Source of the DNA: Pseudomonadota bacterium
Lineage (GTDB): Bacteria > Pseudomonadota > Gammaproteobacteria > Xanthomonadales > Rhodanobacteraceae
Direction of reading: 5' to 3'
Assembly: GCA_021787175.1 (NCBI GenBank)
Contig: JAJYMF010000068.1
Location: 1-5,246, forward strand
DNA: 5,246 nt
Part shown: piece by piece, positions 1 through 5,246 of the stretch
Layout: each line of letters opens with the position of its first letter
How positions within the stretch are numbered: the first letter of the stretch is position 1
Made by a program: the position numbers and the translations under genes
Notes under the pieces: generated by a model
What the model was told of the DNA's origin: nothing
Seen by the model: only the letters and a program-made list of their open reading frames with translations
Database searches by the model: none

Positions 1-2
1 GA

Positions 3-485
3 TCTAACCTGGCGAGCATGGTGCAGACGACGCTGAGCGCCGGCCTGGTGCTGCGGCCCTCGTATCTGTTCGCGCTGGCGGCGCTGCTGCTGGTGGCGAT
101 CGCCGAATGCGGGCGCATCCCGGTGGACAACCCCGCCACCCATCTCGAGCTGACCATGATCCACGAGGGCATGCTGCTGGAGTACAGCGGTCGCCATCTG
201 GCGCTGATGGAGTGGGCGGCGCAGCTGAAGCTGGCGCTGTTCGCGGCGCTGATCGTGGACCTGTTCCTGCCGTGGGGCATCGCCGCCGGCTTCGCGCCGG
301 GCGCGCTGGCGTGGGCGGCGCTGGCGCTGGCGCTGAAGCTGGGCGCGCTCGGCGCGCTGCTGGCGGTGGCCGAGACGGTGCTGGCCAAGATGCGCCTGTT
401 CCGCGTGCCGGGATTCCTCAACCTGGCCTTCCTGCTGGCCCTGCTCGGTCTGCTCAGCCACGTCATTCTGGAGGCCGCGACGTGA
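3..485 (+). CDS. hyfC: HyfC/HycD-like membrane anchor subunit (NuoH family), 5'-truncated by window edge
   Basis: Membrane subunit that, in the family, joins the peripheral catalytic arm to the ion-pumping arm; it is the homologue of NuoH of complex I. Only the last 160 residues are present and the frame is open to the window edge; family members are about 310 residues, so roughly half is missing. An internal ATG at 18 is not a credible start. The diagnostic loop is clear: AE-x-GRIPVDNPATHLEL (local residues 34-50), then HEGMLLEYSG (54-63), which matches the NuoH/HyfC cytoplasmic loop with its acidic residues and EYSG motif. Hydrophobic segments lie near residues 17-34, 74-92, 100-125 and 136-156. 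The next gene starts inside its stop codon (4-base overlap), which indicates an operon. In E. coli hyf a HyfD gene follows hyfC; here hyfE follows directly. Confidence 0.93.
   Translation, partial: SNLASMVQTTLSAGLVLRPSYLFALAALLLVAIAECGRIPVDNPATHLELTMIHEGMLLEYSGRHLALMEWAAQLKLALFAALIVDLFLPWGIAAGFAPGALAWAALALALKLGALGALLAVAETVLAKMRLFRVPGFLNLAFLLALLGLLSHVILEAAT
470..474 (+). promoter_or_regulatory. Ribosome binding site deciding the GTG start of hyfE
   Basis: GGAGG lies 7 bases upstream of GTG 482. It favours this start over the ATG at 497, which would be 22 bases away. The site lies inside the end of hyfC. Confidence 0.75.
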
Positions 486-1183
486 GTCCCGCCGCGATGC
501 CGCTGCTCGATCAGGCGGTGCTGGTGCTGGCCGCGATGGCGCTGTTCACCGCCTTCGCGCTGCTGGCGCAGACGCGCCTGACGGCGGCGATCCACACTTT
601 CGCCTGGCAGGGCGCGCTGGTGGCGGCGGTGGCGGCACTGACCGGGCGCGCCAGCGGCGATGCGCATCTGTACGTGTCGGCGCTGATCACGCTGGCGCTG
701 AAGGTGGCGCTGATCCCGTGGATGCTGCACCGGCTGGTGCGACGGCTGGCGCTGGAGCGGCAGGCCGATCCGCTCGAGCATCCCGCGCTGACCCTGCTGG
801 CCGGCGCCGGCATCGTGGTCTTCAGCGACTGGGTGGCCGAGCCGGTGGCGCGCTTCGACCTCAGCGCCACGCGCAATGTCATCGCCATCAGCCTGGCGAT
901 CGTGCTGCTCGGCCTGCTGATGATGGTGGTGCGGCGCCAGGCGGTGGCGCAGGTGCTGGGCTTCATGGCGATGGAGAACGGCCTGTTCCTGGCTGCGGTC
1001 GCCAGCACGCACGGCATGCCGCTGGTGGTCGAGCTGGGCGTCGCTTTCGACGTGCTGGTGGCGATGGTGCTGTTCGGCGTGTTCTTCCTGCAGATCAAGG
1101 ACAGCATCGATACCCTCGATGTCGATCGCCTCAGCCAGCTCGCCGAACCGGTCGAGGACGACGCGCGCGGAGACGCGCCGTGA
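482..1183 (+). CDS. hyfE: HyfE-like hydrogenase-4 membrane subunit (NuoK-like)
   Basis: Integral membrane subunit of a group 4 hydrogenase-type complex; its C-terminal half corresponds to NuoK/MrpC and contributes to the ion path. It has 233 residues, close to E. coli HyfE (about 216). About six hydrophobic segments are visible. Membrane-embedded acidic residues typical of NuoK-like proteins appear as MENG (E165) and VELGVAFD (E184), and a lysine sits in a hydrophobic stretch at K74. A polar tail (about residues 205-233, rich in Asp/Glu) follows the last helix, as in other HyfE proteins. The GTG start is chosen because GGAGG lies 7 bases upstream and the start overlaps the hyfC stop as GTGA. 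The next gene again overlaps by GTGA. An alternative start is ATG 497. Confidence 0.9.
   Translation: MSPAAMPLLDQAVLVLAAMALFTAFALLAQTRLTAAIHTFAWQGALVAAVAALTGRASGDAHLYVSALITLALKVALIPWMLHRLVRRLALERQADPLEHPALTLLAGAGIVVFSDWVAEPVARFDLSATRNVIAISLAIVLLGLLMMVVRRQAVAQVLGFMAMENGLFLAAVASTHGMPLVVELGVAFDVLVAMVLFGVFFLQIKDSIDTLDVDRLSQLAEPVEDDARGDAP
1169..1173 (+). promoter_or_regulatory. Ribosome binding site deciding the GTG start of hyfF
   Basis: GGAGA inside the end of hyfE, 6 bases before GTG 1180. It supports that start, since no ATG near the expected N-terminus fits the family. Confidence 0.65.
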
Positions 1184-2655
1184 ACGCGTTGCTGCTGACG
1201 GTGTTCACACCGCTGGCCGGCATGCTGCTGCTGGGCGCGCTGCGCAGCGCGCGCGTCGCCGGCTGGCTGAATCTGGCCCTGTGCGCGCTGAGTCTTGCCG
1301 GCGCGCTGTGGCTGGCCGCGGATGTGCTGGCGCACGGCGCGGTCGCCGGCGATTCCTTTCGCGTCGATGCGCTGAGCGTCTATCTGGTGGTGCTGACGGC
1401 TTTCGTCGGCCTGACCACGGCGGTGTTCTCGCGCCCCTACATGCGCTACGTGCACGAGGAAAAGCGCGTCAGCCGCGGCGGTCTGCGTCTGTACCACAGC
1501 ATGTACCAGGGCTTCCTGTTCACCATGCTGCTGGCGCTGACCACCGACAACCTCGGCATCCTGTGGGTAGCGATCGAGGGCGCCACGCTGGCGACCGTGC
1601 TGCTGGTGTCGCTGTACCGCACGCCGGCGGCGATCGAGGCGGCGTGGAAGTATTTCATCCTCTGCGGCGTCGGCATCGCGCAGGCGCTGTTCGGCACCGT
1701 GACCCTGTATTTCGCCGCCCAGCATGCGCTGGCGGATCCCGCCGCCAACGGCCTGAGCTGGAGCGCGCTGTACGCGGTGGCGCCGCAGCTGGAGCCGCGG
1801 GTGATGAGCGTCGCCTTCGTGTTCCTGCTGGTCGGCTACGGCACCAAGGTCGGCCTGGTGCCGCTGCACAGCTGGCTGCCGGATGCGCATTCGGAAGGCC
1901 CGACGCCGATGTCGGCGGTGCTGTCGGGGTTGCTGCTCAACGTCGCCCTGTACGCGGTGGTGCGCATGAAGATGCTCACCGACGCCGCGCTCGCCCACAG
2001 CGCCACGCCCGCGCTGGCCGGACATCTGCTGATGGGCTTCGGCCTGGTCAGCTTCCTGGTGGCGGCGGTTTCGCTGCAGCGCCGGCGCGACATCAAGCGG
2101 CTCTTCAGCTATTCGTCGATCGAGCACATGGGTCTGATGACGTTCGGTTTCGGCGTCGGCGGCCCGCTGGCCACCTTCGCGGCGCTGCTGCACATGCTGG
2201 TGCACGCGCTGACCAAGTCGGCGATCTTCGTCACCGTCGGCCACGCCACCCACATCAGCCGCACCCAGCGCATCGACCGCATCCGCGGCCTGATCCGCAC
2301 CCAGCCGATGGTGGGCTGGGGGCTGCTGATCGGCGTCGCCGCGATCGCCGGCTTTCCGCCGTTCGGCATCTTCACCAGCGAGTTCCTGCTGCTGTCGGCG
2401 ACCATGCGCGCGTGGCCGTGGCTGACGCTCCCGCTGCTGATCGGTCTGGTGGTGGCCTTCGCCGGCCTGTTCCGATCGGTACAGCCGATGGTGTTCGGCG
2501 CGGCGCCGCCGGGGCAGTATCCGGTGCGCGCCAACATGCTGCCGGTGATCCTGCAGCTGGCGCTGGTGCTGGTGCTCGGCATTGCCCTGCCGGGGCTGCT
2601 GGCGCACTGGCTGGACCAGGCCACGCAGCTGATCACCGGGAGGCACCTGCTGTGA
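1180..2655 (+). CDS. hyfF: HyfF-like antiporter-type proton-pumping subunit (NuoL/M/N family)
   Basis: Polytopic subunit of the NADH-quinone oxidoreductase/Mrp antiporter family (Proton_antipo_M), expected to move protons or Na+ across the cytoplasmic membrane. It has 491 residues, similar to HyfF (about 526) and NuoM, with about 13-14 hydrophobic helices. The usual functional residues are present: E133 in the TM5-type helix (WVAIEGA), K157 (AAWKYFI), K223 in the broken helix TM7 (GYGTKVGLVPLH), the PLHSWLPDAHSEGPTP motif at 228-243, K306 and H316 (DIKRLFSYSSIEHMG), H338/H342/K346, and E401 (FTSEF), which matches the acidic residue of NuoM rather than the Lys of NuoL/NuoN. Starting at GTG 1180 gives the canonical short N-terminal helix and a GTGA overlap with hyfE. 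Any pumping role is inferred from the family. Confidence 0.94.
   Translation: MNALLLTVFTPLAGMLLLGALRSARVAGWLNLALCALSLAGALWLAADVLAHGAVAGDSFRVDALSVYLVVLTAFVGLTTAVFSRPYMRYVHEEKRVSRGGLRLYHSMYQGFLFTMLLALTTDNLGILWVAIEGATLATVLLVSLYRTPAAIEAAWKYFILCGVGIAQALFGTVTLYFAAQHALADPAANGLSWSALYAVAPQLEPRVMSVAFVFLLVGYGTKVGLVPLHSWLPDAHSEGPTPMSAVLSGLLLNVALYAVVRMKMLTDAALAHSATPALAGHLLMGFGLVSFLVAAVSLQRRRDIKRLFSYSSIEHMGLMTFGFGVGGPLATFAALLHMLVHALTKSAIFVTVGHATHISRTQRIDRIRGLIRTQPMVGWGLLIGVAAIAGFPPFGIFTSEFLLLSATMRAWPWLTLPLLIGLVVAFAGLFRSVQPMVFGAAPPGQYPVRANMLPVILQLALVLVLGIALPGLLAHWLDQATQLITGRHLL
2638..2643 (+). promoter_or_regulatory. Ribosome binding site of the large-subunit gene
   Basis: GGGAGG inside the end of hyfF. 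It is 8 bases from GTG 2652 and 11 bases from ATG 2655, so it does not settle between these two adjacent start codons. The GTG would repeat the GTGA overlap seen at the two preceding junctions. Confidence 0.65.
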
Positions 2656-4232
2656 TGGCCCAGGCCTTCGCCGAGCGTCTGCGCGCGGCCCTGCCGGCCG
2701 TGGCGCTGGCTCCGCGCACCGAACCCGGACTGATGCCGGCGATGGTGATCGCGGTGGCTGCCGACGACTGGGCCGCGCTGGGCTCGGCCGCGCACGGTCT
2801 CGGCGCGCGCTGGTCGGCCTGCTGGATCGACCCCGAGCCGGACCACTGGCGCGCCTGGGTCCTGTACGAGCAGGGCGGGGCCTACGTGCTGGCGCAGACG
2901 GCGCTCGATCCGCGGGCGCCGCGGCTGCCGAGCCTGACGCCGGTGTTCGCCGCCGCCGACCGTCCCGAGCGGGCGATCCGCGACCTGCTCGGCGTCGCCT
3001 TCGACGGTCATCCCGACGCACGGCGCTGGCTGCGCCATCAGGCCTGGTCTGCGGAGGTGCATCCGCTGCAGCCGGGTCAGCCGCTGGCCGGCACGCCGCC
3101 GGCGCGCACGCCGGCGGATGTCGGCTATGCGTTTCGCAAGATCGCCGGCGACGCCGTGCACGAGGTCGCCGTCGGACCGATCCACGCCGGCACCATCGAG
3201 CCGGGGCATTTCCGCTTCGCCACCGTCGGCGAGCAGGCGCTGACGTTGGAGACGCGGCTGGGCTACGCGCATCGCGGCGTCGAGAAGCTCGCCGTCGGCC
3301 GCGACGCCGCCGGCCTGCTGCGGCTGGCCGCGCGGGTGGCCGGCGATTCGACCGTGGCGCACGCCTGGGCCGCCTGCATGGCGATGGAGCGCGCCGCCGG
3401 CTGCGCGGTACCGCCGCGCGCGCTGGCGCTGCGCGGCCTGCTGGCCGAACGCGAGCGCGTGGCCAATCACCTGGGCGATGTCGGCGCGATCGCCGGCGAT
3501 GTCGGCTTCAGCTTCGCGCAGATGCAGTTCGGCGCGCTGCGCGAGCGCTGGCAGCGGCGCAGCGCGGCGCTGTTCGGTCATCGGCTGCTGATGGATACGC
3601 TGTGCGCGGGCGGCGTGCGCACGGATCTCGATCTCGAAGGCACGCAGGCGCTGCTGCAGGATCACGCGCGGCTGCGCGCCGAGCTGGCGCCGCTGACCGC
3701 CATCCTGCTCGATCATCCCTCGCTGGAGGATCGCCTGGTCGGTGCCGGTGCGCTCAGCGCCGCCGATGCGCGGGCGCTGGGCTGTCTGGGCTATCTGGGG
3801 CGCGCGTCGGGGCTGGCCTTCGATCTGCGCCGCGACGCGCCGTATCCGCCTTACGACCGGCTGCCGGTGCGCGTGCCGCTTTACGACAGCGGCGACGTGG
3901 CGGCGCGGATGCGTGTGCGGCTGGACGAGATCGGCGTCGCGCTGGAGTTGATGGACGCGCTGCTGGCGGCACTGCCGCCGGGACCGGTGTCCACGCACTG
4001 GGAGGCGCCGCCGGCCGGCGCGCGCGGCCTCGGCCTGGTCGAGGGCTGGCGCGGCGAGACCCTGGCATTCGTGCGCTTCGGCGCCGACGGCCGCGTCGCG
4101 CGCTATGCCCCGCGCGATCCCAGCGTGTTCGCCTGGCCGGCGCTGGAGAGCATGCTGCCGGGCAACATCATTCCCGACTTTCCGGTCTGCAACAAATCGG
4201 TCAACGGCGCCTACGCCGGCTGCGATCTCTGA
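2655..4232 (+). CDS. hyfG: HyfG-like large subunit, NuoC-NuoD fusion lacking NiFe-site cysteines (Ehr-type)
   Basis: Large subunit of a group 4 hydrogenase-like complex, 525 residues (HyfG/HycE are about 555-570), predicted cytoplasmic and docked on HyfC and HyfI. Residues 1 to about 140 form a NuoC-like domain ending in ERAIRDLLGVAFDGHPDARR (105-124). From about 155 it is NuoD-like: GPIHAGTIEPGHFRF (174-188), LGYAHRGVEKLA (202-213), ERERVANHL (265-273). In true hydrogenases the next motif is RVCGIC; here it is RVAGDS (227-232), so both cysteines are absent although R227 and H236 remain. The C-terminal DPCxxC becomes NGAYAG (517-522), and the chain ends three residues later without a processed extension. 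It therefore cannot hold a NiFe(CN)2CO centre and is assigned to the Ehr type. Two cysteines, C512 and C523, sit near the end. The start may be GTG 2652, one codon earlier. Automated pipelines may mislabel it as a hydrogenase. Confidence 0.92.
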   Translation: MAQAFAERLRAALPAVALAPRTEPGLMPAMVIAVAADDWAALGSAAHGLGARWSACWIDPEPDHWRAWVLYEQGGAYVLAQTALDPRAPRLPSLTPVFAAADRPERAIRDLLGVAFDGHPDARRWLRHQAWSAEVHPLQPGQPLAGTPPARTPADVGYAFRKIAGDAVHEVAVGPIHAGTIEPGHFRFATVGEQALTLETRLGYAHRGVEKLAVGRDAAGLLRLAARVAGDSTVAHAWAACMAMERAAGCAVPPRALALRGLLAERERVANHLGDVGAIAGDVGFSFAQMQFGALRERWQRRSAALFGHRLLMDTLCAGGVRTDLDLEGTQALLQDHARLRAELAPLTAILLDHPSLEDRLVGAGALSAADARALGCLGYLGRASGLAFDLRRDAPYPPYDRLPVRVPLYDSGDVAARMRVRLDEIGVALELMDALLAALPPGPVSTHWEAPPAGARGLGLVEGWRGETLAFVRFGADGRVARYAPRDPSVFAWPALESMLPGNIIPDFPVCNKSVNGAYAGCDL

Positions 4233-4234
4233 GG
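4231..4234 (+). promoter_or_regulatory. Ribosome binding site of the small-subunit gene
   Basis: GAGG overlapping the stop codon of the large-subunit gene, 5 bases before ATG 4240. It fixes the start and suggests translational coupling of the two peripheral-arm subunits. Confidence 0.6.
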
Positions 4235-4239
4235 CCGCC

Positions 4240-4767
4240 ATGCTGCGCATCCTGCATCGCGTCATCACCACCGGCACCCTGACCGAGCCGCTCGACGCGT
4301 CGGCCTCGCTCGAGTCGCTGGGGATCGAGGTGCGGCGCACGCTCGGCGCGCGCTTCGCCGGCAGCTTCGCCATCCGCCACGTCGATGCCGGCTCCTGCAA
4401 CGGCTGCGAACTCGAGATCCACGCGCTCGGCAATCCCTACCACGACCTCGAGCGCTTCGGCATCCGCTTCGTCGCCTCGCCGCGCCACGCCGACGCGCTG
4501 CTGGTCACCGGCGTGGTCAGCCGGCACATGCAGGAGGCGCTGCTGCGCGCGCACGCGGCGATGGCCAAGCCCGGGCTGGTGATCGCCGCCGGCGCCTGCG
4601 CCTGCGACGGCGGCGAGTTCGGCACGTCCTACGCCAGCTGCGGCGCGGTGGACAGCGTGCTGCCGGTGGACGTGCGCATCCCCGGCTGTCCGCCGACGCC
4701 CGTGGTGCTGCTGCGCGGTCTGCTGGCGGCGCTGGGCCGCGAAGCCGGACTCACTCGCCCTGGGTGA
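4240..4767 (+). CDS. hyfI: HyfI-like small subunit with N2-type [4Fe-4S] cluster (NuoB family)
   Basis: Iron-sulfur small subunit partnering the large subunit, homologous to NuoB and to HyfI/HycG. It has 175 residues; E. coli HyfI/HycG (about 250) carry a longer C-terminal region that is absent here, but the chain ends after the normal last helix (VVLLRGLLAAL), so it looks complete. The four cluster ligands are present: CNGC (C53, C56), GAC (C120) and PGCPP (C150). The family motifs DALLVTGVV (85-93) and GACACDGGEFG (118-128) are intact. Extra cysteines C122 and C134 are not standard ligands. The protein should hold one proximal [4Fe-4S] cluster for electron transfer next to the large subunit. 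It lies 7 bases after the large-subunit gene, with no HyfH-type ferredoxin gene between them. Its last 17 bases overlap the convergent lipoprotein gene. Confidence 0.93.
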   Translation: MLRILHRVITTGTLTEPLDASASLESLGIEVRRTLGARFAGSFAIRHVDAGSCNGCELEIHALGNPYHDLERFGIRFVASPRHADALLVTGVVSRHMQEALLRAHAAMAKPGLVIAAGACACDGGEFGTSYASCGAVDSVLPVDVRIPGCPPTPVVLLRGLLAALGREAGLTRPG

Positions 4768-5164
4768 TGTCGGGCAGGCCCGATTCCAGCCACCACTTCT
4801 TCGCCTTGGCGTCGTAGTGCCAGGTCTGGTGATCGAGGATGGTGCGCTCGGTCTGCGTGTTGCGGTTGATCAGGCCAATGCTGACGATCTGGCGGTACTC
4901 GCCCGGCGGCGACGGCAGCACGCCCTGGGTGTCGTAGGTGCTGACGCGCACCTGCGCATAGCGGGCCAGGTCGAATTTGGTCATCGGGTGCTTTGCCAGC
5001 ACCTTGGGATCGACGAACGCCAGCGCGGACTCGAAGTCGTCCCAGCGCAGGGTGGCGCCGTAGGCGCTGACGGTCGACTCCAGCAGGCTGGCCTGGCGAT
5101 CGCTGGCGCAACCGCCCAGCAGCAGGACGGCGGCGAGACTGAGCGTGGCGATCAGGCGGCGCAT
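4751..5164 (-). CDS. Small lipoprotein of unknown function
   Basis: A 137-residue predicted lipoprotein. The N-terminus MRRLIATLSLAAVLLLGGC is a short signal peptide with a basic n-region, a hydrophobic core and a lipobox LGGC (C19 as the acylated residue). After C19 the next residues are Ala-Ser rather than Asp, which would favour sorting to the outer membrane by the Lol rule. The mature part contains alternating helical and strand-like stretches (YGATLRWDDFESALAFVDP, then TWHYDAKAKKWWLESGLPD), with a Trp-rich C-terminal strand that recalls small NTF2-like folds; this is a guess. It resembles from memory short lipoproteins of Xanthomonadales. The start at 5164 is preferred over ATG 5185 because a GGGGAG sequence precedes it and the signal peptide then begins with MRR. 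It is convergent with the hyf-like operon and there is no evidence that it takes part in the complex. Confidence 0.82.
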   Translation of the reverse strand: MRRLIATLSLAAVLLLGGCASDRQASLLESTVSAYGATLRWDDFESALAFVDPKVLAKHPMTKFDLARYAQVRVSTYDTQGVLPSPPGEYRQIVSIGLINRNTQTERTILDHQTWHYDAKAKKWWLESGLPDITQGE

Positions 5165-5171
5165 CGGGGCG

Positions 5172-5179
5172 CTCTCCCC
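5172..5179 (-). promoter_or_regulatory. Ribosome binding site of the lipoprotein gene
   Basis: On the - strand this reads GGGGAGAG, ending 7 bases before the ATG at 5164. It supports that start over the upstream in-frame ATG at 5185, which has no Shine-Dalgarno-like sequence before it. The site lies within a short inverted repeat (5165-5180). Confidence 0.6.
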
Positions 5180-5181
5180 GG

Positions 5182-5246
5182 TCATGCGGCGGAAGCCGAC
5201 GCGGCGTCCGCGGCGGCGCGGCGCTTGGCGACGAAACGCGCGCTCA
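5182..5246 (-). CDS. C-terminal end of an unidentified gene, truncated by window edge
   Basis: One - strand frame stays open from the window edge to a TGA at 5184-5182 and encodes a tail reading SARFVAKRRAAADAASASAA. A basic patch followed by an Ala/Ser-rich end is common for protein C-termini in high-GC bacteria. The stop lies 17 bases before the lipoprotein start, which would fit a shared transcript. The product cannot be identified from about 20 residues, and chance openness over 65 bases is possible in such GC-rich sequence. Confidence 0.35.
   Translation of the reverse strand, partial: SARFVAKRRAAADAASASAA

Noticed and set aside
1119..2651. Long in-frame upstream extension of the large-subunit frame (an ATG at 1119 would give 1037 residues)
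   Set aside because: This part lies over hyfF in another frame and encodes Arg/Ala-rich noise; family homology starts at about 2655, where a Shine-Dalgarno is present.
511..3021. 836-codon open frame on the - strand opposite hyfE and hyfF
   Set aside because: Its translation is an Arg/Gln/His/Ala-rich low-complexity sequence without family motifs, typical of the antisense of high-GC coding DNA, and the + strand genes here are unambiguous.
3742..4068. Small overlapping frames on both strands within the large-subunit gene
   Set aside because: Arg/Ala/Pro-rich shadows of GC-rich coding sequence without ribosome binding sites or recognisable domains.
2655..4232. Annotating the operon as a functional formate hydrogenlyase / hydrogenase-4
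   Set aside because: The large subunit lacks all four NiFe ligands and the C-terminal maturation peptide, and no formate dehydrogenase or hyp maturation gene is visible in the window.
2109..4433. 774-codon open frame on the - strand opposite hyfF, hyfG and hyfI
   Set aside because: Same reason: RQ-rich shadow translation lying over three clear + strand genes.
4770..4783. Inverted repeat TCGGG-CAGG-CCCGA as a bidirectional terminator after hyfI
   Set aside because: Only a 5-bp stem, no T-run on either side, and it lies inside the lipoprotein coding sequence.
4629..5111. 160-codon - strand frame overlapping the lipoprotein and hyfI
   Set aside because: Arg/Pro/Gln-rich shadow frame with no motif; the lipoprotein frame has a signal peptide, lipobox and ribosome binding site.
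5165..5185. Lipoprotein start at ATG 5185, seven codons upstream
   Set aside because: It has no Shine-Dalgarno and would add an acidic residue and a helix-breaking stretch before the signal peptide. The ATGA overlap with the upstream gene makes it possible but less likely.

Overview
The window is a high-GC proteobacterial chromosome segment with tightly packed genes. It is dominated by one rightward operon for a membrane-bound respiratory complex of the group 4 [NiFe]-hydrogenase / complex I superfamily. The layout on the + strand is: 3' half of a HyfC/NuoH-type membrane anchor (3-485), HyfE/NuoK-type membrane subunit (482-1183), HyfF/NuoM-type antiporter-like subunit (1180-2655), HyfG-type catalytic-like subunit with fused NuoC and NuoD domains (2655-4232), and HyfI/NuoB-type iron-sulfur subunit (4240-4767). 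Neighbouring genes overlap by 1 to 4 bases or are separated by 7 bases. The genes with overlapping starts have a Shine-Dalgarno inside the preceding gene, so they are probably co-transcribed and translationally coupled. The operon begins outside the window and no promoter is visible.

The key point is that the 'hydrogenase' large subunit cannot bind a NiFe centre. Both CxxC motifs are gone: the first reads A-G-D-S (residues 229-232) and the second region reads N-G-A-Y-A-G (517-522). The protein then stops, with no cleavable C-terminal extension. The small subunit keeps all four ligands of the proximal [4Fe-4S] (N2-like) cluster, and the HyfF subunit keeps the charged residues of the proton channel. 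This is the pattern of the Ehr (energy-converting hydrogenase related) complexes: an intact-looking ion-pumping membrane arm and N2-like cluster, but neither a hydrogenase site nor, by alignment, a normal quinone site. No ferredoxin-like HyfH and no second antiporter subunit HyfD lie in their usual places. What the complex oxidises or reduces is not evident from this window.

On the - strand, converging on the operon and overlapping its last gene by 17 bases, is a small lipoprotein of unknown function (4751-5164). It is preceded on the same strand by the extreme 3' end of another gene (5182-5246). The lipoprotein resembles, from memory, short lipoproteins common in Xanthomonadales (Xanthomonas/Lysobacter/Rhodanobacter relatives). 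With the GC-rich codon use this suggests a gammaproteobacterium of that order, but the assignment is tentative. I saw no RNA genes, mobile elements, CRISPR arrays or long intergenic stretches.
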